DNA of 6,696 nucleotides from Planctomycetota bacterium. GTDB lineage: Bacteria; Planctomycetota; PLA2; JAEUHO01. The translations under genes and the position numbers were made by a program. The first letter of the stretch is position 1. Every line of letters begins with the position of its first letter. The notes beneath the pieces were generated by a model. The model was not told the DNA's origin. It worked only from the letters and a program-made list of their open reading frames with translations, and searched no databases. Below are positions 1-6,065 of this stretch, in pieces. The stretch is taken from the NCBI GenBank assembly GCA_026647295.1, contig JAPKHB010000218.1, forward strand, positions 1-6,696. The letters run 5' to 3'.

Positions 1-344
1 GGCTGGTTCGCGGGGTTGCGCAGGCGAAAGGAGGTGCGCCCCACCCGCAAGGCCAGGTCGCGCTCCACGGCGTCGCGCAGCCCGGGAGCGTCCAGTTGGC
101 AGACCTCGATCGCCCCGGCCGCGCCCCCCTCGCCCAGCGCCTCCATCAGGCGCTGCGAGAGACGTTGGAACAGGAGCGGCGGCGCCTTGAGCGCCCGCTC
201 GCGCTGGGCCGCCTGGGCGGGGGCAAGCGCGGCCGGGTCGAGTTCCTGCCAGCCGGCGGGCAGCGCCGGCGCAAGGGCCGGGTCGCCGCACGCCCCGAGC
301 AGCAACGCCAGCGATGCCGCCAGGCTCGCCACGGCCCTTGCCAT
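1..344 (-). CDS. Tll0287-like/DUF3365 domain lipoprotein (partial, C-terminus beyond left edge)
   Basis: The first 114 codons are present and the gene continues past base 1. Residues 1-19 form a lipoprotein signal with lipobox L-G-A-C (lipidated Cys19), so the protein should be membrane-anchored outside the cytoplasm. After a short linker, residues about 78-114 carry the signature I associate with the Tll0287-like (DUF3365) family: an AIEVCQ element, then about 20 residues later a GRTSFRLRNPANQ element. Family members are often haem-c or sensor-type periplasmic proteins. Any CxxCH haem site would lie beyond the window, so haem binding cannot be judged. The ATG lies 3 bp after the stop of the TPR gene and has only a weak Shine-Dalgarno (AGG), which suggests translational coupling. 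The family call rests on remembered motif similarity; the lipoprotein signal is seen directly. Confidence 0.75.
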   Translation of the reverse strand, partial: MARAVASLAASLALLLGACGDPALAPALPAGWQELDPAALAPAQAAQRERALKAPPLLFQRLSQRLMEALGEGGAAGAIEVCQLDAPGLRDAVERDLALRVGRTSFRLRNPANQ

Positions 345-347
345 CGC

Positions 348-1406
348 CTATCCGCCCTGTCCGGTGACCTTGGCCCAGCGCTCGTCCTTGCGCAGGGCCT
401 CCAGGTCCGGGTCGGAGTTCGCGTGGGCCTTGAGTTGGGTCGCCGTCGCCGCGTCGGGGCACGCAAACGCGCGGCCCAGCGCGTCGAAGGCCTCGTCCAG
501 GCGCGCGAGCAGCGCGTAGGCGCAGGCGAGGTTGTACCAGGCATTGGCCCCCAACGCGGCCGGCTGCGCCGTCTTCTCGGCCAGCTCGATGGCGCGCTTC
601 CACGTTTCGATCGACGCCTCGCGCGCGCCGCTGGTGAGTTGGGCCAGCCCGAGCGCCTGCGCGCCGCGGAAGTGGGCTTCGGGCGTGAGTTCACCGGGCC
701 GCAACCCCGCCAACCCCTCGGCCATCAGCCGCAGCCCGAGGGGGACGTTCTTGTAGCGCTCGTTGTTGGCGTAGCCGATCCCGGCCTCGAGCCGGGCCGC
801 GGCCGAACGCGGGTCGCGCGGGGCCCGCACGGCGGCCAGGTGCACGAGGAACCAGGAGTCGTTCGGCGGGCCCACCTCGAGGCGATGGAGGTGCGCGCGA
901 AGCCGCGCGCCGGAGGTCTCGTCCTGCTCGCGCACGAAGGCGTGAAGGACGAAGAGCTGCGGCCCGCGCGCGTACCAGGCGTGGCCGTGGTGGCGGCGGT
1001 ACCCGCTCAAGGTCTCCTGGACGTGCGTCACCCAGGGCCGCGGCTCCGCGCCCTCCGCGAGGTCGAGCAGCCGCCGGCCCTCCTTGCGCGCCGCCTCCTT
1101 GAAGGCCGCGAGCGCCGCCGCGGGATCGCCGTCCGTGGCCCCCTCCTCGATCAGGATCTCGACCTCCACGCCGTCCCCGCACACCCCGGTGAAGAGCGTG
1201 TTCGTCCCGCCGAAGCCCAGGCCCTTCTTGAGGCCCTCGCAGGCGTACCGCAGGCCGAAGTACTCGTCCACGAAGACGCCGTCCACCAGCCCCCGCCGCA
1301 GCGGCGGCGGGTTGGCCGGCCCCGCGGGGGCCGGCTCCTCGTCGGCGCGAACGGACGCCGGGGCGAGCAGCAACGCGAGCGCGGCGAGCCAACGGGCAAC
1401 GGACAT
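348..1406 (-). CDS. Secreted TPR-repeat protein
   Basis: A 352-residue protein. It has a Sec-type signal peptide (residues 1-21, hydrophobic core ALALLLAP, likely cleavage after VRA before DEE). A proline/alanine linker follows, then an uncharacterised domain (about 38-200) with a VDGVFVDEYFGLRY segment and two cysteines (56 and 76). At least two TPR-like helical pairs lie at about 245-278 and 287-318; the second contains NAWYNLACAYALLARLDEA. The tail ANSDPDLEALRKDERW (329-344) is typical of the end of bacterial TPR arrays. The start is well supported by a near-perfect Shine-Dalgarno AAGGAGGT and the signal peptide directly after it. The stop lies 3 bp before the downstream lipoprotein start, so the two probably act together at the cell envelope. 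TPRs usually mediate protein-protein contact; the partner is unknown. Confidence 0.85.
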   Translation of the reverse strand: MSVARWLAALALLLAPASVRADEEPAPAGPANPPPLRRGLVDGVFVDEYFGLRYACEGLKKGLGFGGTNTLFTGVCGDGVEVEILIEEGATDGDPAAALAAFKEAARKEGRRLLDLAEGAEPRPWVTHVQETLSGYRRHHGHAWYARGPQLFVLHAFVREQDETSGARLRAHLHRLEVGPPNDSWFLVHLAAVRAPRDPRSAAARLEAGIGYANNERYKNVPLGLRLMAEGLAGLRPGELTPEAHFRGAQALGLAQLTSGAREASIETWKRAIELAEKTAQPAALGANAWYNLACAYALLARLDEAFDALGRAFACPDAATATQLKAHANSDPDLEALRKDERWAKVTGQGG

Positions 1407-3250
1407 GGCAACCTCCTTCGGCGGGCCTGCGAGTGTGCCACGGTCGGGACGGTCGCGCTACCGCGGCGGCGCGCGACCCGGCGACCCGGCGCCGGGGGCG
1501 GGTCGGCGAAGCGCCAGGGCGGGTCCCCGCGCCGGGCGCCCTCGCCGCGCAGGCGCCGCCGGATCAGGTCGATCGGGATCGGCCCCTCGCGCAGCACGGC
1601 GTCGTGAAACGCGCGGGCGCCCATCCCCTGCCCCTCGACCTGTTCGCGGTACAGCGCCCGCATCTGGAGCCCGCCCACCATGTAGGCGCACTGGTAGAGG
1701 GGCCCGTAGGAGCCCTCGAGGTACCGGCGCACCTCGGCCCGGGCCCCGTCGGGCTCGAGCCCCACCGTGTCCACCAGGAACGCCACCAGACGCTCGGCGT
1801 CCCATTCGCCCAGGTGAAAGCGCAGCGTCACGAGGATGCGCGCGCAGCGGTGCCGCCGCCAGAAGAGCATGCCGATGCGATCCTCGGGGCCGCGGGCCCA
1901 GCCCTTGTCATAGAGCAGCATCTCCCAATGCAGGGCCCAGCCCTCGACCAGGAAGGGCGTGCGGAAGCGCTCCCGGTAGGGGCGGTGGCGCGCCGCCATG
2001 AACAACTGCAGGTGGTGCCCGGGGATCAGTTCGTGCGGCGTGACGATGCGCGTGAAGTGCGGGTTGTTCCCGCGCATGCTCATCTCCTTGGCCTCGTGCT
2101 CCATGGCCTCGGAGGGGTAGGCCAGGTGCATCGCCTGCCCGCTGTAGAACGCGAAGGGCATCGTGCGCTGGCGCTCCGCGGGGATCATCGCGAGCCGCCA
2201 CAGTTCGGCGCACAGCGGCGGCACGGTGACCAGGTCGTGCTCCGTGACGAAGGCCACGGCCTCGCGGCCCTGCGCGGCCACCAGGTCGTCCTGCGCACCC
2301 GGCGGCACCGCCAGCCCCTTCACGTGCTCGACGGCCGCGCGAAAGTCCTCGAGGCCCAGCTCCTCCCGGGCCACGCGCGCCCCCTCCGCGTCGCACCAGG
2401 CCAGTTCGCGCTCCGCCAGCGCGATGAGGTCCTCGGGGGCGTAGGGGATGCGTTCGTGGGCGAGTTCCCGCTCCAGGCCTTCGCGCCCGAGGGGCTCCCC
2501 GACCAGCGGCGCGGCCTCCCCCTGCGCCCCGCCGCCCGGGCCGTCGCGCAGCCACGCGGCGTACTCCGTCAGCGCGCGGGCGAGCGCGGCGTGGGGCGCC
2601 CGCACCCACCAGCCGAAGTCCGGCTCGTACCCGTCGCGGAACTCGAACCAGCCGCCGAGCATCTGGCGCAGGGCGTCCAGCGCGGCGGCGGCCCGCCGCG
2701 CCAACCACGCCGGGGGTGGGGCCTCCCCCGATCCGCCCTGGGCCGCGGGCTCGAAGGCGCGCCGGCGCTCGGCCAGGGCCCGGCGCGCCGCATCCAGGCG
2801 CCCGGCCGCGGCGCGCGGCTCCACGGGATCCCGCCGCCGGCGCGCGCACTCGAGTTCCACCAGCGCGGGGGCAAAGGGCGCGAGCCCGAGCACCTCGGCC
2901 CGGCGCGCGCGCTCCACCTCCAGGCGCGCGAGTTCGTGCTGCACCTCGGCTTCGAGCAGCGCGTGGTCGACCTGGGCGTCGGCGTCGAGCCCGGCGGGGT
3001 CCAGCGCCGCCAGCCGCCGGGCCCACCCGGCGTAGAACCCGGCCAGCCGCCCGGCGCGCTCCGCGCACAGGGGCGTGTCGTAGAACGCCCGCAGCGCCTC
3101 CTCGTCGGCGACGAAGCGCGCGACGAGCCGCTCCAGCAGCGGACCGGGGTCCAGCGGGAGCGGCGCTTCGCCCCGGGCGGCCCGCCCGCCCCCGGGGATG
3201 AGCAACGCGGCGAAGACGAGGCAGGCGGTGGGAACGCGGGTGAAACGCAC
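1151..3250 (-). CDS. DUF885 family secreted metallopeptidase-like protein; authentic end probably near 1458
   Basis: The protein starts at GTG 3250, placed by a GGAGG 5 nt upstream (3256-3260) and by the signal peptide that follows (residues 1 to about 28, core CLVFAALLIPG). The body matches DUF885: an Arg/Ala-rich helical N-terminal half (40-200), the zinc-site motif HELIPGHHLQ (406-415), EGWALHWE (436-443), and YMVGGLQMRALYREQ (523-537). GPIPIDLIRRRL (556-567) corresponds to the usual family end. DUF885 proteins are HExxH-type putative zinc hydrolases; the substrate here is unknown. The given frame has no stop until 1151, which adds about 100 Arg/Pro/Ser-rich residues that are an out-of-frame reading of the TPR gene. 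A TAG at 1458-1460 in the adjacent frame would end the protein at about 597 residues, a normal length. A one-base indel near residues 575-590, for example in the C-run around 1495-1500, would restore it. The coordinates given are for the frame as it stands. Confidence 0.85.
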   Translation of the reverse strand: MRFTRVPTACLVFAALLIPGGGRAARGEAPLPLDPGPLLERLVARFVADEEALRAFYDTPLCAERAGRLAGFYAGWARRLAALDPAGLDADAQVDHALLEAEVQHELARLEVERARRAEVLGLAPFAPALVELECARRRRDPVEPRAAAGRLDAARRALAERRRAFEPAAQGGSGEAPPPAWLARRAAAALDALRQMLGGWFEFRDGYEPDFGWWVRAPHAALARALTEYAAWLRDGPGGGAQGEAAPLVGEPLGREGLERELAHERIPYAPEDLIALAERELAWCDAEGARVAREELGLEDFRAAVEHVKGLAVPPGAQDDLVAAQGREAVAFVTEHDLVTVPPLCAELWRLAMIPAERQRTMPFAFYSGQAMHLAYPSEAMEHEAKEMSMRGNNPHFTRIVTPHELIPGHHLQLFMAARHRPYRERFRTPFLVEGWALHWEMLLYDKGWARGPEDRIGMLFWRRHRCARILVTLRFHLGEWDAERLVAFLVDTVGLEPDGARAEVRRYLEGSYGPLYQCAYMVGGLQMRALYREQVEGQGMGARAFHDAVLREGPIPIDLIRRRLRGEGARRGDPPWRFADPPPAPGRRVARRRGSATVPTVAHSQARRRRLPCPLPVGSPRSRCCSPRRPFAPTRSRPPRGRPTRRRCGGGWWTASSWTSTSACGTPARASRRAWASAGRTRSSPGCAGTAWRSRS
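1411..1418 (-). promoter_or_regulatory. Strong Shine-Dalgarno of the TPR gene
   Basis: On the minus strand this reads AAGGAGGT, 4 nt before the ATG at 1406. It fixes that start. It also shows that the DUF885 reading frame, which runs through this site, is no longer authentic coding here. Confidence 0.85.
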
Positions 3251-3255
3251 GGGCA

Positions 3256-3260
3256 CCTCC
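3256..3260 (-). promoter_or_regulatory. Shine-Dalgarno deciding the DUF885 GTG start
   Basis: GGAGG on the minus strand, 5 nt before GTG 3250. An in-frame GTG two codons upstream is too close to this site to use it, so 3250 is preferred. Confidence 0.7.
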
Positions 3261-3310
3261 GACCCGGAGTATGGCGGCGCGGCGGCCCCGGCGCCGGGAT
3301 CGGTCGGGGC

Positions 3311-3375
3311 GGCGCCCCGAGGAGCCCCGAGGGGACCCGAGAGGACCCGAGGGGCCCCGGGGGGCCTCGAGGGCC
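3311..3375. repeat. Degenerate 10-bp tandem repeat between the DUF4026-type and DUF885 genes
   Basis: Read on the plus strand, six to seven consecutive 10-bp units follow the pattern GGnGncCCGA: GGCGCCCCGA, GGAGCCCCGA, GGGGACCCGA, GAGGACCCGA, GGGGCCCCGG, GGGGCCTCGA. The array abuts the stop codon (3376-3378) of the upstream gene and lies inside the 125-bp gap before DUF885. It is rich in self-complementary G/C blocks such as GGGGCCCC, so the transcript could fold. There is no T-tract, so I do not call it a terminator. Its origin as a slippage-prone minisatellite is an inference. Confidence 0.6.
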
Positions 3376-4620
3376 CTACGCGAGGGCGACCGTGTCGGGG
3401 CAGATGAGCCGGCCGGGCGACTCGACCCGCCAGTCCACGATGCGCGCGAGCGGGTGCCAGGCGGCGCGCCCGGGCTTCAGGCGCGCTACGCCCAGCGGCC
3501 GACTCAGCAGCCGGCCGCGCACGCGCTCGAGTTCGACCTCCAGGATCTCGAACCAGAGGTGCTCGTCCCCGGGCGTCCCGCAGTCCGAGCACGGGGTGTC
3601 GCGGTCGAAGGCCAGTTGCACCAGGAAGTCCCACCCCGGGCTGCGGCGGTGGAGCCGGAACAGGTCCACGAGGGCGGGCCAGCGCTCCAGCGCCATGGCG
3701 CGGCGCCGCGCGGTCTCCTCGGAGTTGAGGAGGATCGCCGGGTCGCCGAAGCGCATGGCCTCGAGGATCTCCAGCGGAGGGTGGTACAGCGGCGCGCGCA
3801 CGCCGGCCGGCCGCGGGTCCACCAGCACGATGCGGAATCCGCCGTGGTCGGTCTGCTCGCGCAGCACGGGATCGCCGCTCTCGCCGAGCCCGGGCATGTG
3901 GCGCGCGGCTTCGCGCCAGGCCAGCCAGGCGATGTCGTGGTCCAGGAACATGTCGAAGGGCTGGCGCGCGGGCGGCAGCGGCGTGCCCAGGAACGCCCCG
4001 ACGAAGTTCTCGATCAACGTCCCGGCGACGGTGCCCAGGTCCCCCGGAATCCCGAGCACCTCGACGTCCGGGAAGCCGGCGCGCTGCAGGCCATGGGTGT
4101 GGACCCAGCCCGCGGCGTCGGCCTCCCCCGGCAGGACGACGTGGGTGAAGTACAGGCAGGTGGCGCTGGGCGGGGTGCTCGCAGCCGCCACGGCGCGCGC
4201 CTTGGCCATCGGCCAAAGGCGGTAGGAACTCGCGTCGTACAGGCACAAGGCGTCGGGCGCGGCGGCGAGCAGGCGCCGGAGCTGGGCCTGCCAGGCCTCT
4301 CGCGGCCGATCCGGGTCGAGAACTTCCAGCGTGCCGAGCATCCAGCGCGCGGCGCGCAGCGCCTCGCGCACGCCGGGCCCCAGCGGCTGCGGGTCGAACT
4401 CCGCCGCGGGCGGCAGGTGCTCGATGCCCGCGGCCCAGAGCGCGAGCGGGCCGTTGCCCTCGGAGGCGACGAAGGTGCGCAGCCACAACGCGTCGCGGGG
4501 ACCCTGGGGCAGGGCAGCCCCACTGGGTTCCAGGCCGGGCACGCGCGCGGCCACCACCTCGGCGACGGGGGGTGCGGGGTCGGGGAGGATGGCAAGGAGG
4601 AGGGAGGGGACGGGATCCAC
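3376..4620 (-). CDS. DUF4026/DUF2314-type protein, uncharacterised
   Basis: A 414-residue, apparently cytoplasmic protein with no signal peptide or membrane segment. The central part resembles DUF4026: YDASSYRLWPMAKARA (128-143), GWVHTHGLQRAGFPDVEVLG (171-190), an IENF element (203-206), and APLYHPPLEILEAM followed by NSEETARRR (276-307). A CSDCG element (344-348) leads into a DUF2314-like C-terminal module (about 352-398) with EHLWFEILEVE, GRLLSRPLGVARLKPG and a final IVDW. Neither family has a known biochemical role. I chose GTG 4620 because a GGAG lies 8 nt upstream and because the resulting N-terminus (VPSLLLAILPDPAPP) looks like a natural family start. An upstream TTG at 4683 in the same frame would add an Arg/Pro-rich, non-conserved stretch that reads through a better-placed GGAGG, so I reject it. 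The family assignment is from memory of motifs. Confidence 0.75.
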   Translation of the reverse strand: MDPVPSLLLAILPDPAPPVAEVVAARVPGLEPSGAALPQGPRDALWLRTFVASEGNGPLALWAAGIEHLPPAAEFDPQPLGPGVREALRAARWMLGTLEVLDPDRPREAWQAQLRRLLAAAPDALCLYDASSYRLWPMAKARAVAAASTPPSATCLYFTHVVLPGEADAAGWVHTHGLQRAGFPDVEVLGIPGDLGTVAGTLIENFVGAFLGTPLPPARQPFDMFLDHDIAWLAWREAARHMPGLGESGDPVLREQTDHGGFRIVLVDPRPAGVRAPLYHPPLEILEAMRFGDPAILLNSEETARRRAMALERWPALVDLFRLHRRSPGWDFLVQLAFDRDTPCSDCGTPGDEHLWFEILEVELERVRGRLLSRPLGVARLKPGRAAWHPLARIVDWRVESPGRLICPDTVALA

Positions 4621-4628
4621 GGGAGGCG

Positions 4629-4632
4629 CTCC
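4629..4632 (-). promoter_or_regulatory. Possible Shine-Dalgarno of the DUF4026-type gene
   Basis: GGAG on the minus strand, 8 nt before GTG 4620. A stronger AGGAGGAGG lies about 27 nt before the GTG, too far to serve it, with no start codon at a suitable distance. The GTG choice is therefore likely but not certain. Confidence 0.45.
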
Positions 4633-4733
4633 GGACGGGGAACGCCTCCTCCTCGCGCGCCGGGCGCCGGTGGATACGCACAAAGTCCCGGCGGGCGCCC
4701 CGGGAGCCCCGGAAGGGCGGGACCGGCCCCGCC

Positions 4734-4748
4734 GGCCGGACGCCGGCC
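4734..4748 (-). terminator. GC hairpin just after purE (possible weak terminator)
   Basis: A perfect 6-bp stem GGCCGG/CCGGCC with a 3-nt loop lies 8 nt beyond the purE stop codon in the direction of transcription. No T-run follows, and hairpins of this size are common by chance at this GC content. A terminator or mRNA-stabilising role is only a possibility. The rest of the 136-bp gap (4621-4756) shows only similar short GC palindromes. Confidence 0.3.
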
Positions 4749-4756
4749 CCCCAAGG

Positions 4757-5248
4757 TCAGGCGGGCGGATCCTCGGGGATGGCCGCGGTCTGCTCGGCCC
4801 GGTAGGCGAGCAGCCGCTCGCGCAGGGCCGGGTCTCCCACGGCCAGGATCGCCGCCGCGAAGAGCGCGGCGTTGACCGCCCCGTGGGTGCCCATGCTCAT
4901 CGTGGCCACGGGAATCCCCTTGGGCATGTTGCAGGTGGCCAGCAGGGAGTCGAGCCCCCCCATCAGGCGCCCTTCCAAGGGCACCCCCAGCACCGGCAGG
5001 TGCGTGAGCGCGGCCATCACCCCCGCCAGGTGGGCGCTCATGCCGGCCGCGGCCACGATGACCCGGATGCCCCGGGCCTCGGCGTCGGTCGCGTAGTCGT
5101 GGGCGCGCTGCGGCGTGCGATGCGCCGAGCAGACCTTCATCTCGGACGGGATGCCCAGTCGCGCGAGGGTCTCCGCGCAGGGGCGCAGGGTGGGGGCATC
5201 GTTCGGGCTGCCCATCACGATGCCGACGAGGGGCTTGGGGTCGCTCAT
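4757..5248 (-). CDS. purE: N5-carboxyaminoimidazole ribonucleotide mutase (PurE)
   Basis: A complete 163-residue PurE. It converts N5-CAIR to CAIR in de novo purine synthesis, in the cytoplasm, normally as a homo-octamer. Visible motifs are the phosphate-binding N-terminus GIVMGSPND (9-17), the catalytic SAHRTP (41-46, His43), the AGMSAHLAGVMAALTHLPVLG run (68-88), and GGLDSLLATCNMPKGIPVAT (97-116). NAAL and a helical tail follow. SAHRTP and the AHL(A/P)G pattern point to the class I (bacterial) enzyme, which needs PurK to make N5-CAIR; purK is not in this window. The segment MSMGTHGA (117-124) is less typical than the usual IGKAGA. The ATG is the natural family start, but I see no clear Shine-Dalgarno before it. 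It stands alone among unrelated envelope-type genes. Confidence 0.96.
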   Translation of the reverse strand: MSDPKPLVGIVMGSPNDAPTLRPCAETLARLGIPSEMKVCSAHRTPQRAHDYATDAEARGIRVIVAAAGMSAHLAGVMAALTHLPVLGVPLEGRLMGGLDSLLATCNMPKGIPVATMSMGTHGAVNAALFAAAILAVGDPALRERLLAYRAEQTAAIPEDPPA

Positions 5249-5315
5249 GGGGCCGAATGCTGCGGTGCCCCTGCGCCGCCGGCAAGCCCCGGCCGGGAGG
5301 TGCGCAGCCCAGACC

Positions 5316-5344
5316 GGGGCGGCGCGGGGGCGGCGCGGGGCGGG
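5316..5344. repeat. Short 11-bp direct repeat upstream of purE
   Basis: GGGGCGGCGCG occurs twice in tandem (5316-5326 and 5327-5337) with a partial third copy (GGGCGGG). It lies in the 129-bp gap between purE and the zincin-like lipoprotein gene. It may be simple low-complexity G/C sequence. I see no recognisable promoter or hairpin terminator in this gap. Confidence 0.45.
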
Positions 5345-5377
5345 CCGCGGGGGTCGGGCGAGGGGCCGGCGGTCGGA

Positions 5378-5863
5378 CTAGGGGTCGGGCACCCGGCGGG
5401 TGAACAGGTCCCGGCCCGCCACGGCGTTCCAGAGCTGGATGGCCTTGTCGACGGCGGGCTCGAGCGAAGGGTCCATGACCTCCACCTCGAAACTGCCCTC
5501 CACCTGGAGGAGGCGGGCGACCTCCTGCGGACAGGGCACCGTGAGCACCGTGCCCAGGATGTTCTCGTAGAGGTAGCAGTCGGGGTCGTCCTCGTGGGCC
5601 GTGAGGCCGACGGCGTGCAGCAGTTCGTGGGCCACCAGCCGCTCGAGGAGTTGCGGCGGCGTGCTGGCCAGGATGAGCACCTGGGTGGGGCCGTCGCAGT
5701 CGATCTCCGTCACCCCGTAGTAGGGACCATAGGTGGAGAGGGACTCGACCTCGCGCACCTGGATGTACGCGCCGGGCCCGCACGGGCCGGCGCCGCCGCA
5801 GGCCCCGACGAGGAGCAGCGCGCATCCCGCCAGGACCGGGAGGAAGGGAAGCCGGGCCGCCAC
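5378..5863 (-). CDS. Lipoprotein with metzincin-like HExxHxxGxxH motif
   Basis: A 161-residue protein. A hydrophobic signal with lipobox V-G-A-C (Cys22; an earlier LAGC ends at Cys14) predicts an envelope lipoprotein. The core reads YIQVREVE (33-40), YYGVTEID (48-55), TQVLILAS (60-67) and then HELLHAVGLTAH (79-90), an exact HExxHxxGxxH zinc site of the metzincin type. It continues DDPDCYLYEN, where matrixins usually show a Met-turn (SVMYP-like); Leu98 takes the Met position. The C-terminal DKAIQLWNAVAGRDLF (139-154) resembles the helix that opens a matrixin domain, here displaced to the end. Mature cysteines 28, 56, 96 and 111 could form two disulphides. The GTG start is tightly bounded: an in-frame TAG lies at 5873-5875 and AGGA sits 7 nt upstream. 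Proteolytic activity is not certain. Confidence 0.8.
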   Translation of the reverse strand: MAARLPFLPVLAGCALLLVGACGGAGPCGPGAYIQVREVESLSTYGPYYGVTEIDCDGPTQVLILASTPPQLLERLVAHELLHAVGLTAHEDDPDCYLYENILGTVLTVPCPQEVARLLQVEGSFEVEVMDPSLEPAVDKAIQLWNAVAGRDLFTRRVPDP

Positions 5864-5870
5864 GTCGCCA

Positions 5871-5875
5871 TCCTA
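5871..5875 (-). promoter_or_regulatory. Ribosome-binding site and in-frame stop bounding the lipoprotein start
   Basis: On the minus strand TAGGA contains an in-frame TAG (5875-5873) and the AGGA Shine-Dalgarno (5874-5871), 7 nt before GTG 5863. GTG is therefore the only reasonable start. An ATG at 5871 opens a different, shadow frame. Confidence 0.65.
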
Positions 5876-5930
5876 CGGCCGGTCGCCTGCCCGGACAGCG
5901 CACCGCCCGCCGCCGCCCGGCCCGGCAGGA

Positions 5931-5969
5931 CGGCGCGCCGGCCCCGCGGCGCCACGGGCCGGCGCGCCG
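5931..5969. repeat. Perfect 14-bp inverted repeat
   Basis: Arm CGGCGCGCCGGCCC (5931-5944) is the exact reverse complement of 5956-5969, with an 11-nt loop. It is the most stable hairpin in the window. It lies about 70 bp upstream of the lipoprotein start and about 225 bp upstream of the plus-strand gene. No T-run follows on either strand. It could be an operator, a transcription barrier between divergent units, or a leader structure of the minus-strand transcript. Confidence 0.75.
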
Positions 5970-5972
5970 GCT

Positions 5973-5999
5973 GCAAGTCCTTGGCCCGCCGCGACTTGC
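5973..5999. repeat. 7-bp inverted repeat GCAAGTC/GACTTGC
   Basis: GCAAGTC (5973-5979) and GACTTGC (5993-5999) are perfect reverse complements with a 13-nt spacer, a centre-to-centre distance of 20 bp (about two helical turns). Unlike the neighbouring repeats, its arms are not pure G/C, so chance is less likely. The geometry suits a dimeric regulator, but no regulator is encoded here and this is inference. Confidence 0.45.
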
Positions 6000-6037
6000 G
6001 CGCGAGAGCGCGCCCCCGGGGCGGGGCCCTCGCGCGC
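5998..6037. repeat. 9-bp inverted repeat GCGCGCGAG/CTCGCGCGC
   Basis: Perfect 9-bp arms at 5998-6006 and 6029-6037 with a 22-nt G/C-rich loop. CTTTGT follows on the plus strand, which is too poor in T for a confident intrinsic terminator. The left arm overlaps the previous inverted repeat by two bases, so the two hairpins could not both form fully. Confidence 0.5.
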
Positions 6038-6065
6038 CTTTGTGGGACCTTCGTCCAGAACTCCG

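Noticed and set aside
96..1607. Plus-strand frame of 503 codons opposite the TPR and DUF3365 genes
   Set aside because: The opposite strand has signal peptides, a strong Shine-Dalgarno and family motifs; this frame has none.
3311..3375. The 10-bp tandem array as a CRISPR or transposon end
   Set aside because: Units are contiguous without spacers and too short, and no cas or transposase gene is nearby.
1433..4225. A 930-codon open frame on the plus strand
   Set aside because: It is antisense to the DUF885 and DUF4026-type genes, rich in Arg/Gly/Pro/Ala/His without domain patterns, and lacks a plausible start. The minus-strand genes carry clear family motifs.
4621..4683. Upstream TTG start extending the DUF4026-type protein by 21 residues
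   Set aside because: The added stretch is Arg-rich and unlike a protein start, TTG is the weakest start codon, and the extension crosses a GGAGG site.
3271..4875. Plus-strand frame of 534 codons
   Set aside because: Antisense shadow of the DUF4026-type gene with no recognisable domain or ribosome-binding site.
5710..5976. ATG at 5871 opening an alternative frame (MATWRPGF...)
   Set aside because: It runs Arg/Pro-rich and out of frame with the lipobox and zinc motif; the GTG at 5863 gives the coherent lipoprotein.
5998..6044. The 9-bp hairpin followed by CTTTGT as an intrinsic terminator
   Set aside because: There are only three consecutive T residues and no plus-strand gene lies upstream to terminate.
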